Of a stretch of DNA of 64,000 nucleotides, positions 51,045-59,539 are shown piece by piece. A program made the translations under genes and the position numbers. Location of the stretch: assembly GCA_001898505.1 (NCBI GenBank), contig MKTZ01000009.1:310001-374000 (forward strand), in the 5' to 3' direction. This DNA is from Sphingobacteriales bacterium 50-39 (GTDB lineage: Bacteria; Bacteroidota; Bacteroidia; Chitinophagales; Chitinophagaceae). Numbering within the stretch: the stretch's first letter is position 1; each line of letters opens with the position of its first letter. The notes beneath the pieces are model-generated. The model was not told the origin of the DNA. It searched no databases and saw only the letters and a list, made by a program, of their open reading frames with translations.

Positions 51045-51074
51045 TTGGAAATTCCAGCCACTGGCTTAAATTTG
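51045..51074 (+). promoter_or_regulatory. Promoter of the nuo operon
   Basis: TTG (51045-51047), 19 bases and a perfect TAAATTTG (51067-51074) match the Bacteroidota -33/-7 consensus. The transcript would start about 25-30 bases before the nuoA ATG at 51105. Confidence 0.75.
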
Positions 51075-51104
51075 TCCCCGGAGAATCACAGTAATCCTTT
51101 AAAA

Positions 51105-51518
51105 ATGGACATCTTTCTTTTACAAGCCAATACCCTTGCGAGTGAATCAAATGTGAACAATTCCATTAGCTATTTTCCGATAGGTGTCCAATTCATCTTC
51201 GCCATCGGTTTCGTATTGCTCGTCCTGGGCGTCACCCACCTGCTAGGCCCCAAACGTAAAACAGCCGAAAAACTTCAAAACTTTGAGAGTGGTATCGAGG
51301 GCGTGGGCAATGCCCGTCACCCCATGGCCGTCAAATATTTTTTGGTAGCTATCTTATTTGTATTGTTTGATGTAGAGGTTATCTTCTTCTATCCCTACGC
51401 GGTAAATTTCCGGCAGCTGGGATGGGCGGGATTTACGGAGGTGCTGTTATTCGTCGTACTGTTCCTGGCAGGTTTTTTTTATATACTTAAAAAAGGTGCG
51501 CTGACCTGGGAAGATTAG
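51105..51518 (+). CDS. nuoA: NADH-quinone oxidoreductase subunit A
   Basis: Membrane subunit A of complex I, 137 residues, three transmembrane helices. The conserved loop FESGIEGVGNARHPMAVKYFL and the helix ILFVLFDVEVIFFYPYA identify it. The frame is open far upstream; the ATG at 51105 lies 31 bases after the -7 element and gives the expected length. First gene of the complete A-N series. Confidence 0.95.
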   Translation: MDIFLLQANTLASESNVNNSISYFPIGVQFIFAIGFVLLVLGVTHLLGPKRKTAEKLQNFESGIEGVGNARHPMAVKYFLVAILFVLFDVEVIFFYPYAVNFRQLGWAGFTEVLLFVVLFLAGFFYILKKGALTWED

Positions 51519-51578
51519 ACCCACCCTATGGATAGTAAAATGCTGCTAATCCTAATTAACATTCAAAAAAATTAAGAT

Positions 51579-52169
51579 ATGTCACGCCCGGTAAGGTTCA
51601 ACGTTCATCCTATAAATGCTGATATTAAAGATAATATCTCTTTGGTAGATATGCCCGAAGGCTATTCGGGCGAGGGCTTCTTCACCACTAAACTCAGTAA
51701 TGCGGTGGGATTGGCCCGGAAAAATTCCCTTTGGCCGATGCCTTTTGCCACTTCCTGCTGCGGCATCGAATTCATGGCTACCATGGCCTCTCACTACGAT
51801 CTGGCTCGATTTGGCGCAGAAAGGCTGGGTTTCTCCCCTCGTCAATGCGACCTGCTGATGGTGATGGGGACCATTGCCAAGAAAATGGGCCCTATTGTCA
51901 AACAGGTGTATCTGCAGATGGCGGAGCCCCGTTGGGTAATGGCGGTAGGCGCCTGTGCATCCAGTGGGGGTATATTCGACACCTATTCCGTATTACAGGG
52001 TATTGACCAGGTGGTGCCAGTGGATGTATATGTCCCCGGTTGCCCTCCCCGGCCGGAAGCTATTCTGGATGGGTTCATGCGCATACAGGACCTGGTAGGT
52101 AAGGAGAGTATCCGCCGGAGGAACAGCGAGCAGTATAAAAATCTTTTACAGAGCTACGGTATTCAATAG
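51579..52169 (+). CDS. nuoB: NADH-quinone oxidoreductase subunit B
   Basis: Complex I subunit that holds the terminal N2 [4Fe-4S] cluster next to the quinone site. The 196-residue product has the tandem Cys motif SCCGIEF, then GACASSGG and YVPGCPPRPE, so all four cluster ligands are present. It starts 60 bases after nuoA and is followed by nuoC after 2 bases. Confidence 0.97.
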   Translation: MSRPVRFNVHPINADIKDNISLVDMPEGYSGEGFFTTKLSNAVGLARKNSLWPMPFATSCCGIEFMATMASHYDLARFGAERLGFSPRQCDLLMVMGTIAKKMGPIVKQVYLQMAEPRWVMAVGACASSGGIFDTYSVLQGIDQVVPVDVYVPGCPPRPEAILDGFMRIQDLVGKESIRRRNSEQYKNLLQSYGIQ

Positions 52170-52171
52170 AT

Positions 52172-52720
52172 ATGTCATTAACCAACGAAACAATCAAGGA
52201 CAGGCTGAAAGCTAAATTCGGAGATCAGGTATCGAATTTCGAGGAGCCCTATGGTCTTCTCACTTTCGAAGCGCCGAAGGACCTCAATTTGAAAGTAATG
52301 CAATTCCTTTTCGATGACGAGGAGTTGCGTTTTCAGTTTTTGACGGACCTCACGGCCGTGCATTATCCGGGTCAGCCGGGCCGGGAATTGGCGATCGTAT
52401 ATCATCTGCACAATCTGAAGGACAATATACGTCTGCGGTTCAAGGTTTTTACGCCCATCGCACAGCCGGACGTCTTTACGGCTACACAGCTGTATGCTTC
52501 GGCTAACTGGATGGAGCGGGAGACCTATGACTTTTTCGGGGTCAACTTCGTGGGCCATCCCAATCTGAAGCGGATCCTCAATGTGGATGAGATGACCTAT
52601 TTCCCCATGCGGAAGGAATATCCGCTGGAGGATCAGACACGTATCGACAAGGATGACGCCATGTTCGGAAGAGGGCCTGGCGGACAGGTGGGACAGGGTG
52701 CGGATGAAGCAAAGCATTAA
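52172..52720 (+). CDS. nuoC: NADH-quinone oxidoreductase subunit C
   Basis: Peripheral-arm subunit (30-kDa type), 182 residues, separate from nuoD here. ANWMERETYDFFGVNFVGHP is the family hallmark. It starts 2 bases after nuoB and ends 19 bases before nuoD. Confidence 0.95.
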   Translation: MSLTNETIKDRLKAKFGDQVSNFEEPYGLLTFEAPKDLNLKVMQFLFDDEELRFQFLTDLTAVHYPGQPGRELAIVYHLHNLKDNIRLRFKVFTPIAQPDVFTATQLYASANWMERETYDFFGVNFVGHPNLKRILNVDEMTYFPMRKEYPLEDQTRIDKDDAMFGRGPGGQVGQGADEAKH

Positions 52721-52739
52721 CAAACTTATTTGAGATATT

Positions 52740-53966
52740 ATGAGTGTCGAGCATCACATAAAGCTACCGGAAGGAAGCATCGAGAAAACGACTACTACGC
52801 TCAACCTGGGGCCTACACACCCGGCTACACACGGTGTGTTCCAGAATATCCTGGAGCTGGATGGCGAACGCATCGTCTCTGCGGAGCAGACAGTAGGATA
52901 TATCCACCGGGCTTTTGAAAAGCTGGCCGAACGGAGGCCTTTATACCAGATCACCACGCTGACAGACAGACTTAACTACTGTAGCAGCCCTATCAATAAT
53001 ATGGGATGGCATCTCACCTGCGAGAAATTGCTGGGTGTAAAGACACCCAAGCGGGTGGATTATCTCCGCGTGATCATCATGGAACTGTCCCGCATATCCG
53101 ACCACCTCATCTGTAATTCGGTAGTAGGGGTGGACTCAGGCGCTTTTACGGGTTTCCTGTATGTGATGCAGTATAGAGAACTGATCTATGAGATCTATGA
53201 AGAAGTATGCGGATCGAGGCTGACGACGAATATGGGTCGCATCGGCGGATTCGAAAGGAACTTTACCAACGCGGCCTGGGAGAAGATAGAGAAATTCATG
53301 GCGGAATACCCGGCCGTGCTGAAGGAATTCGAGAACCTGTTCACCCGCAACCGCATCTTTATGGAGCGTACCATCGGGGCGGGTCCTATCAATGCCGAGA
53401 GGGCATTGAACTATGGATTTACAGGACCGAACCTACGGGCTGCCGGTGTAGATTATGATGTACGCGTCCACACTCCCTATTCCAGTTACGAAGATTTTGA
53501 ATTCGAAATACCTGTAGGCAGTACGGGTGACTGTTACGACAGATTCCTGGTACGTAATGGCGAGATGTGGCAGTCGCTGCGGATCATCGAGCAGGCATAC
53601 CGGAAGATACAGGACATGAAGGGGGCCGAGGCGGATGTGTACCATGCGGATGCACCGTCCTATTATCTGCCTCCCAAAAAAGATGTTTATACGAAGATGG
53701 AAGCTCTCATCTGGCATTTCAAGATCGTGATGGGTGAGACGGAGATCCCGCCGGGAGAGGTTTACCAGTCTGTAGAGGGGGGTAATGGAGAGGTTGGATA
53801 TTATCTGATCAGCGATGGAGGACGTACGCCTTACAGGCTGCATTTCCGGAGACCTTGCTTTATTTATTACCAGGCTTATTCGGAGTTGACGAAGGGAAGT
53901 ATGTTGAGTGATGCCATTATTACGATGAGTTCGTTGAACCTGATCGCAGGAGAGATGGACGCCTAA
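52740..53966 (+). CDS. nuoD: NADH-quinone oxidoreductase subunit D
   Basis: Complex I 49-kDa-type subunit, 408 residues, which forms the quinone-binding cavity with NuoB. The opening NLGPTHPATHGVF supplies the conserved His/Tyr-region residues, and GRIGGFERNF and the C-terminal LIAGEMDA complete the pattern. Not fused to NuoC. Confidence 0.97.
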   Translation: MSVEHHIKLPEGSIEKTTTTLNLGPTHPATHGVFQNILELDGERIVSAEQTVGYIHRAFEKLAERRPLYQITTLTDRLNYCSSPINNMGWHLTCEKLLGVKTPKRVDYLRVIIMELSRISDHLICNSVVGVDSGAFTGFLYVMQYRELIYEIYEEVCGSRLTTNMGRIGGFERNFTNAAWEKIEKFMAEYPAVLKEFENLFTRNRIFMERTIGAGPINAERALNYGFTGPNLRAAGVDYDVRVHTPYSSYEDFEFEIPVGSTGDCYDRFLVRNGEMWQSLRIIEQAYRKIQDMKGAEADVYHADAPSYYLPPKKDVYTKMEALIWHFKIVMGETEIPPGEVYQSVEGGNGEVGYYLISDGGRTPYRLHFRRPCFIYYQAYSELTKGSMLSDAIITMSSLNLIAGEMDA

Positions 53967-53985
53967 CCGGAAGACGAAGTTTTTT

Positions 53986-54486
53986 ATGATAAAATTTTCA
54001 GACGAGAAATTAAAGAAGGTGGACGAGATAGTCGCCCGATACCCCCAAGGCAAGCAGAAGAGCGCCTTGTTGCCGGTGTTGCACCTGGCGCAGGAAGAGT
54101 TCGGGGGATGGCTTAGCACGGAGGCGATGGATTATGTCGCCAGTCTCCTGAAACTGGAGCCCATTGAGGTGTACGAGGTGGCCACTTTCTATTCCATGTA
54201 TAACCTGAAGCCTGTAGGCAGGTATATGTTCGAGGTTTGTCAAACGGGACCTTGCATGTTGCGGGGCAGCGATCAGATCATCGACTATATCAAACAAAAG
54301 CTGAACATCGGAATAGGAGAGACTACGCCGGACGGACTGTTCACCCTTAAGACGGTGGAATGCCTGGGGGCATGCGGCTATGCGCCGATGATGCAACTGG
54401 GAAAACATTTTCGTGAGCACCTGACACCGGAGAAGGTGGATGCCATCATCGAGGAGTGCAGGAGGAATACGGCAGCAAATAATTAA
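53986..54486 (+). CDS. nuoE: NADH-quinone oxidoreductase subunit E
   Basis: 24-kDa-type flavoprotein partner, 166 residues, that carries the N1a [2Fe-2S] cluster. Cluster ligands are in EVCQTGPCMLRG and VECLGACGYAPM. It is part of the NADH-oxidising module with NuoF and NuoG, 19 bases after nuoD. Confidence 0.96.
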   Translation: MIKFSDEKLKKVDEIVARYPQGKQKSALLPVLHLAQEEFGGWLSTEAMDYVASLLKLEPIEVYEVATFYSMYNLKPVGRYMFEVCQTGPCMLRGSDQIIDYIKQKLNIGIGETTPDGLFTLKTVECLGACGYAPMMQLGKHFREHLTPEKVDAIIEECRRNTAANN

Positions 54487-54513
54487 ATAGTATTGAGCTA
54501 AACGCTATACAGC

Positions 54514-55872
54514 ATGGGTAGTAGAAAATTATTATTGGAAAAAGCGCACGTGCCAGGCATCCGGGGCTATGATGTGTATCGTCGCGAAGGCGGTTATCGC
54601 AGCGTGGAAAAGGCCCTGAAGACGATGTCCCCCGACCAGGTGACGGAAGAGGTAAAGAAGAGCGGATTACGTGGTCGCGGTGGCGCCGGGTTCCCTACTG
54701 GCATGAAGTGGAGCTTCCTGGCCAAGCCGGAAGGCGTGCCCAGATATCTGGTCTGCAATGCGGATGAATCCGAGCCGGGTACGTTCAAGGACAGGTACCT
54801 GATGGAGTTCCTCCCTCACCTCCTTATCGAGGGGCTGATCGTATCTTCCTTTGCATTGGGCAGCAAAAGCACCTATATCTATATCCGTGGAGAGTATGCC
54901 TGGATACCGGACATACTGGAGCAGGCCATCGCCGAGGCGAAGAACAATGGCTGGCTGGGTAAGAATATCCTGGGCACCGGGTTCGATTGTGAAATATATG
55001 TACATCGTGGCGCGGGCGCCTATATCTGTGGTGAAGAGACGGCACTCATCGAGTCCCTGGAAGGCAAAAGAGGTAATCCTCGTATCAAGCCTCCTTTCCC
55101 CGCCGTAAAAGGGGTATGGGATTGTCCTACCGTGGTCAATAATGTGGAGACCCTCGCCGCTGTCGTACCCATCATCAACGAAGGCGGCGAAGCCTATTCG
55201 AAGATCGGGGTGGGCAAGTCCACGGGCACAAAGCTTCTTTCTGCCTGTGGCAATATCAACAAACCCGGAGTATACGAGATAGACATGACCATCTCCGTGG
55301 AAGAGTTTATATTTTCTGATGAATATTGCGGCGGCATTCCGAATGGAAAGAGACTGAAGGCCTGTATACCTGGCGGATCTTCCGTGCCCATCCTTCCGGC
55401 CAATCTGCTGTTGAAGACGGCTAAGGGCGAGACCCGCATCATGAACTATGAGAGCCTGTCCGATGGCGGCTTTGCCAAGGGCTCGATGATGGGTAGCGGT
55501 GGATTTATTGTTTTAGATGAAGACCAGTGCGTGGTGCGCAATACCCTGACCCTGGCGCGTTTCTATCGTCATGAGAGCTGCGGTCAGTGCTCGCCTTGTC
55601 GCGAAGGGACGGGCTGGATGGAGAAGATATTAAAGAACATCGAATACGGTAAGGGCAAGTCCAGCGATATCGATCTGCTGTGGGATATCCAGCGTAAGAT
55701 AGAAGGGAATACCATCTGTCCGCTGGGGGATGCGGCTGCCTGGCCTGTTGCGGCGGCGATCCGGCATTTCAGGGATGAGTTCGAATGGCATGTGGCGAAT
55801 CCTATAGCGTCGCAGAATAGAAACTTTGGCCTGGCACACTATGCGGACCCGCTGGAGGTGGTCCCTGCTTAG
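54514..55872 (+). CDS. nuoF: NADH-quinone oxidoreductase subunit F
   Basis: 51-kDa-type NADH dehydrogenase subunit, 452 residues, with FMN, NADH and the N3 [4Fe-4S] site. GRGGAGFPTGMKW binds NADH, GAGAYICGEETAL binds FMN, and SCGQCSPCREGTGW with a late CPLGDAAAW binds the cluster. Complete. It is followed after 16 bases by nuoG. Confidence 0.97.
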   Translation: MGSRKLLLEKAHVPGIRGYDVYRREGGYRSVEKALKTMSPDQVTEEVKKSGLRGRGGAGFPTGMKWSFLAKPEGVPRYLVCNADESEPGTFKDRYLMEFLPHLLIEGLIVSSFALGSKSTYIYIRGEYAWIPDILEQAIAEAKNNGWLGKNILGTGFDCEIYVHRGAGAYICGEETALIESLEGKRGNPRIKPPFPAVKGVWDCPTVVNNVETLAAVVPIINEGGEAYSKIGVGKSTGTKLLSACGNINKPGVYEIDMTISVEEFIFSDEYCGGIPNGKRLKACIPGGSSVPILPANLLLKTAKGETRIMNYESLSDGGFAKGSMMGSGGFIVLDEDQCVVRNTLTLARFYRHESCGQCSPCREGTGWMEKILKNIEYGKGKSSDIDLLWDIQRKIEGNTICPLGDAAAWPVAAAIRHFRDEFEWHVANPIASQNRNFGLAHYADPLEVVPA

Positions 55873-55888
55873 TACTAAAAAAATTATT

Positions 55889-57001
55889 ATGGCTGACGAG
55901 AAGAAATTATTCAAAGTTACTATCGACAATATCACCATCGAGGTGGAGCCGGGGACTTCTATTCTTCAGGCTGCCCGGAAGATCGGCGGCGATGTAGCGC
56001 CTCCTGCCATGTGCTATTACACCAAGTTAAAAGGCAGCGGTGGCAAGTGTCGTACCTGTCTGGTGGAAGTAGCATCGGGTTCTACGGCCGATCCACGCCC
56101 TATGCCGAAGCTGGTGGCCAGCTGCCGTACCAATGTCATGGATGGCATGGTGGTAAAGAATATCACCAGCGAGAAGGTCATCGACGCGCGTAATGGAGTG
56201 GTAGAGATGCTGCTGATCAATCACCCGCTGGATTGTCCTATCTGCGACCAGGCGGGAGAATGCCACCTGCAGGACTTGAGCTACGAGCATGGCAAGGAAG
56301 GCACCCGGTATGAGTTCGAGCGCCGCACCTTTAAGAAACACGACTTAGGTCCATATATCCAGCTGCATATGACACGCTGTATCCTCTGTTATCGCTGTGT
56401 ATTCACGGCGGACCAACTGACAGAAAAGCGCGTGCATGGGGTATTGGATAGAGGCGACCATTCGGAGATCGCTACCTATATCGAAAAATCATTGGAGAAC
56501 GACTTCATAGGGAATATCATCGACGTATGCCCTGTCGGCGCCCTGACGGATAAAACATTCCGGTTCAAGAACCGCGTATGGTTCCTCAACCCCGTAGATG
56601 CGCATCGCGATTGCAGCCATCCTAAATGTTCCGGCAAGGTCACGCTGTGGTACAGGGGTGAGGAGGTGTTCCGTGTGACGGCCCGTAAGGACCAGTGGGG
56701 CGAGGTGGAGGATTGGATCTGTAATGAATGTAGGTTTGAGAAGAAGGCTACCGCTGACTGGACGATAGAAGGACCTACCAAGGTGAACAGGCATTCTGTC
56801 ATATCCCAGGGGCATTATGTAGGGGTGGTTCGGCCACAGGAGGCGTTGTATGACGTAATGGGGGGACGCGCGCCCAGGCTGTTGATGGATATCCATGATG
56901 TCAGTGAGGTCAACAGGCCGGAGATCGACCTGTCCAAACTGGAGAGGCCGGCGCATTCCACGGATTTTGAGTCGAACGGAGCGGACAGACCAACAAAATA
57001 G
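55889..57001 (+). CDS. nuoG: NADH-quinone oxidoreductase subunit G, short form
   Basis: Only 370 residues, against about 700-900 for full NuoG. The N-terminal iron-sulfur part is intact: the [2Fe-2S] motif (MCYYTKLKGSGGKCRTC), the His-Cys site HPLDCPICDQAGEC and the 4Fe-4S motif CILCYRC with a later VCPVGAL. The molybdopterin-oxidoreductase-like C-terminal domain is missing; only its first segment (GEVEDWICNECRFEK) remains. There is no sign of frameshift, so the short form is probably natural for this group. The ATG at 55889 follows nuoF by 16 bases. Confidence 0.93.
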   Translation: MADEKKLFKVTIDNITIEVEPGTSILQAARKIGGDVAPPAMCYYTKLKGSGGKCRTCLVEVASGSTADPRPMPKLVASCRTNVMDGMVVKNITSEKVIDARNGVVEMLLINHPLDCPICDQAGECHLQDLSYEHGKEGTRYEFERRTFKKHDLGPYIQLHMTRCILCYRCVFTADQLTEKRVHGVLDRGDHSEIATYIEKSLENDFIGNIIDVCPVGALTDKTFRFKNRVWFLNPVDAHRDCSHPKCSGKVTLWYRGEEVFRVTARKDQWGEVEDWICNECRFEKKATADWTIEGPTKVNRHSVISQGHYVGVVRPQEALYDVMGGRAPRLLMDIHDVSEVNRPEIDLSKLERPAHSTDFESNGADRPTK

Positions 57002-57021
57002 AACTTATTTAATCAAAGAGG

Positions 57022-58095
57022 ATGTACCTAACATTACTTAGCGTCGACTGGTTTTTATTGATAGAAAAGGCTGTTTTGATCGCCATTATCATCAGCGTGT
57101 CATTGCTGGTGGCCATGTACGAGACATGGGGCGAGCGGAAGGTGGCGGCTTTTATGCAGGACCGCCGGGGACCCAACCGCGCGGGACCGGGTGGATTATT
57201 CCAGCCTCTGGCGGACGGGTTAAAGCTCTTCATGAAGGAAGAGATAATACCTAACAGCTCGAACAGGTTTTTGTTCGTTCTGGGTCCGGGATTGGCCATG
57301 CTGACGGCGATGATGACGAGCGCGGTGGTGCCCTGGAGCAGCCACTTCAATCTTTTTGGCCGCGAGATCTCTTTGCAAATAGCAGATATCAACATCGGTA
57401 TATTGTACATCTTTGGGGTCGTCAGCATGGGTGTATATGGTATCATGATCGGAGGCTGGGCCTCCAATAACAAGTTTTCTTTGTTGGCGGCGATCCGTGG
57501 CGCCTCGCAGATCATCTCTTATGAGCTGGCGATGGGTATCTCCATCATTGCGCTGTTGATGATCACCGGGTCGCTCAGCCTGAAGGATATCGTGGAGCAG
57601 CAGCAGAGAGGCCATTATTATATATTGTTACAGCCCCTGGGTTTCCTTATCTTCCTTATCTGTGCCTTTGCGGAATGTAACCGTACGCCATTCGACCTGT
57701 CGGAAGCCGAGAACGAGCTGAACTTTGGCTATCACCAGGAGTACTCCTCTATGAAGCTGGGTTTTTATCTTTTTGCTGAATACGTGAACATGTTCATCAG
57801 CAGCGCCGTGATGGCTACGTTGTATTGGGGCGGTTATGATATACCCTTTGTCAACGATGCGGCATTCGGCCAGGCACATGGGCAGAACCTGCTGGCAACG
57901 CTGCAGGTAGTCAGCCTGTTCGTGAAGATCGTGATCTTTATCTTCTTCTTTATGTGGGTGCGTTGGACGATCCCGAGATTCCGCTATGACCAACTGATGC
58001 GGCTGGGCTGGAAGATATTGATCCCGCTGGCGATCTTCAATATGCTGGTCACGGGCTTTTTAGTGTTGCTGAAACAAAATCATTGGCATTTTTAA
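57022..58095 (+). CDS. nuoH: NADH-quinone oxidoreductase subunit H
   Basis: Membrane subunit (ND1 type), 357 residues, about eight helices, linking the quinone site to the proton-pumping arm. ERKVAAFMQDRRGPNRAGP and AECNRTPFDLSEAENELN are the family signatures. It starts 20 bases after nuoG. Confidence 0.97.
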   Translation: MYLTLLSVDWFLLIEKAVLIAIIISVSLLVAMYETWGERKVAAFMQDRRGPNRAGPGGLFQPLADGLKLFMKEEIIPNSSNRFLFVLGPGLAMLTAMMTSAVVPWSSHFNLFGREISLQIADINIGILYIFGVVSMGVYGIMIGGWASNNKFSLLAAIRGASQIISYELAMGISIIALLMITGSLSLKDIVEQQQRGHYYILLQPLGFLIFLICAFAECNRTPFDLSEAENELNFGYHQEYSSMKLGFYLFAEYVNMFISSAVMATLYWGGYDIPFVNDAAFGQAHGQNLLATLQVVSLFVKIVIFIFFFMWVRWTIPRFRYDQLMRLGWKILIPLAIFNMLVTGFLVLLKQNHWHF

Positions 58096-58097
58096 AA

Positions 58098-58105
58098 TAC
58101 ATTTG
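58098..58105 (+). promoter_or_regulatory. Possible internal -7 element before nuoI
   Basis: TACATTTG (58098-58105) lies 7 bases before the nuoI ATG, matching the leaderless arrangement of other genes here. It begins 2 bases after the nuoH stop. No -33 partner is seen. Confidence 0.3.
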
Positions 58106-58112
58106 CGCAATT

Positions 58113-58676
58113 ATGGAACCATTAACAAGCAGAGCCAGGGCGGTGGATCGTAAGCCGATGACGATGTGGGAAAAGATGTACCTGCCTGCCATCGCGAAGG
58201 GAATGTCCATCACCTTCAGTCATATGTTCAAGAAGAAGCCGACGGTGAACTATCCGGAAAAGACGCGTCCTTTCAGCCCCGTATTCCGCGGTCTGCACGT
58301 GCTGAACCGCGACGAACAGGGTAGGGAGCGTTGTACGGCCTGTGGCCTTTGCGCCGTGGCATGTCCGGCGGAGGCCATCACCATGGAAGGTGCCGAGAGG
58401 CTGCCAGGGGAAGAGAACTTGTACCGGGAGGAAAAATATGCGGCGAAGTATGAGATCAACATGCTGCGCTGTATCTTTTGCGGACTTTGTGAAGAAGCCT
58501 GCCCGAAGGATGCCATTTATCTGTCTGAGACCTTTGCCCCTGCCAACTATACGAGAAAGGGTTTTATTTATGGAAAAGAGGAGCTGTTGATCCCTAACCC
58601 GGTGACACAGCCGGAAGAGTTTGCGAAGGCGCAGGGCGGACGAGTCAGGCCGGCGGGTGATGGTAACGGAAAATAA
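58113..58676 (+). CDS. nuoI: NADH-quinone oxidoreductase subunit I
   Basis: Ferredoxin-like subunit (TYKY type), 187 residues, with two [4Fe-4S] clusters: CTACGLCAVACP and CIFCGLCEEACP. It carries electrons from NuoG to NuoB. The ATG at 58113 (MEPLTSRARA) is preferred; the open frame starts further upstream inside nuoH. Confidence 0.97.
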   Translation: MEPLTSRARAVDRKPMTMWEKMYLPAIAKGMSITFSHMFKKKPTVNYPEKTRPFSPVFRGLHVLNRDEQGRERCTACGLCAVACPAEAITMEGAERLPGEENLYREEKYAAKYEINMLRCIFCGLCEEACPKDAIYLSETFAPANYTRKGFIYGKEELLIPNPVTQPEEFAKAQGGRVRPAGDGNGK

Positions 58677-58704
58677 AAAGAATCAAATCAACTATACTGC
58701 TCCA

Positions 58705-59205
58705 ATGGGTATTACGCAAATTCTGTTCTGGGTCCTAAGTACTATGGCGCTGGTGGGCGCTATCCTGGTGGTGATAAGCAAGAATCCCGTGCATAGCGTG
58801 CTATGGCTTATCGTCGTGTTCATGGCTATTTCCGGTCATTATATATTGTTGAACGCACAATTCCTCGCCATTGTGAACCTCATCGTCTATGCGGGGGCCA
58901 TCATGGTGCTGTTCCTTTTCGTATTCATGCTGATGAACCTCAATGCCGACACGGAGCCGCAAAAGAACAAGTGGTTGAAGATCGCCGGTGTTGTGGCGGG
59001 GGGCTCGCTGCTGCTGGTATTCGTGGCTGCGCTGAAGAATGCGGATATGAAGAATCAATTAGCGGTGATGAACAAGGGGGAGATTGGCCTGATCCATAAC
59101 CTGGGTATGGCGCTCTTCCAGGACTATGTGGTTCCTTTCGAGATCAGCAGCGTGCTGTTCCTGAGCGCCATGGTAGGTGTTGTGGTGATTGGAAAAAAAG
59201 ACTAG
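58705..59205 (+). CDS. nuoJ: NADH-quinone oxidoreductase subunit J
   Basis: Membrane subunit (ND6 type), 166 residues, five helices; NAQFLAIVNLIVYAGAIMVL is the conserved helix with the pi-bulge region. An alternative start at 58660 would overlap nuoI by 17 bases and add 15 residues; 58705 (MGITQILFW) matches usual NuoJ starts. Confidence 0.94.
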   Translation: MGITQILFWVLSTMALVGAILVVISKNPVHSVLWLIVVFMAISGHYILLNAQFLAIVNLIVYAGAIMVLFLFVFMLMNLNADTEPQKNKWLKIAGVVAGGSLLLVFVAALKNADMKNQLAVMNKGEIGLIHNLGMALFQDYVVPFEISSVLFLSAMVGVVVIGKKD

Positions 59206-59208
59206 ACT

Positions 59209-59538
59209 ATGCCGATTAATTATTACATATTTCTCTCGCTGGCCCTGTTTTGTATCGGGGTGGCCGGGGTGTTGACCCGTCGCAATGCGATCATCATTTT
59301 TATGTGTGTGGAGCTGATGCTGAATGCCGTCAACCTTCTGCTGGTGGCGTTCTCGAAGATGCATCAGCATGCGCTGGCAGCAGGCAACCCTGGTGCGGGC
59401 ATCGACGGGCAGATCTTTGTATTCTTTATCATGGTAGTTGCTGCGGCGGAGGTCAGTGTGGGGCTGGCGATCATCGTGATGATGTATAGGAACACCCATT
59501 CAACAGATGTAAATTTCTTAAATCGACTGAAACACTGA
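59209..59538 (+). CDS. nuoK: NADH-quinone oxidoreductase subunit K
   Basis: ND4L-type membrane subunit, 109 residues, three helices. Conserved membrane acids are in [15 protein letters not shown] and [13 protein letters not shown], which are part of the proton path. It starts 3 bases after nuoJ and is followed by nuoL after 1 base. Confidence 0.96.
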   Translation: MPINYYIFLSLALFCIGVAGVLTRRNAIIIFMCVELMLNAVNLLLVAFSKMHQHALAAGNPGAGIDGQIFVFFIMVVAAAEVSVGLAIIVMMYRNTHSTDVNFLNRLKH

Positions 59539-59539
59539 T

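Noticed and set aside
55869-55878. TTAGTACTAA palindrome identical to the one at 27139
   Set aside because: It spans the nuoF stop codon inside a long operon; most likely chance in a short AT-rich junction.
57739-57750. AGGAGTACTCCT palindrome
   Set aside because: It lies inside nuoH coding sequence and is explained by codons.
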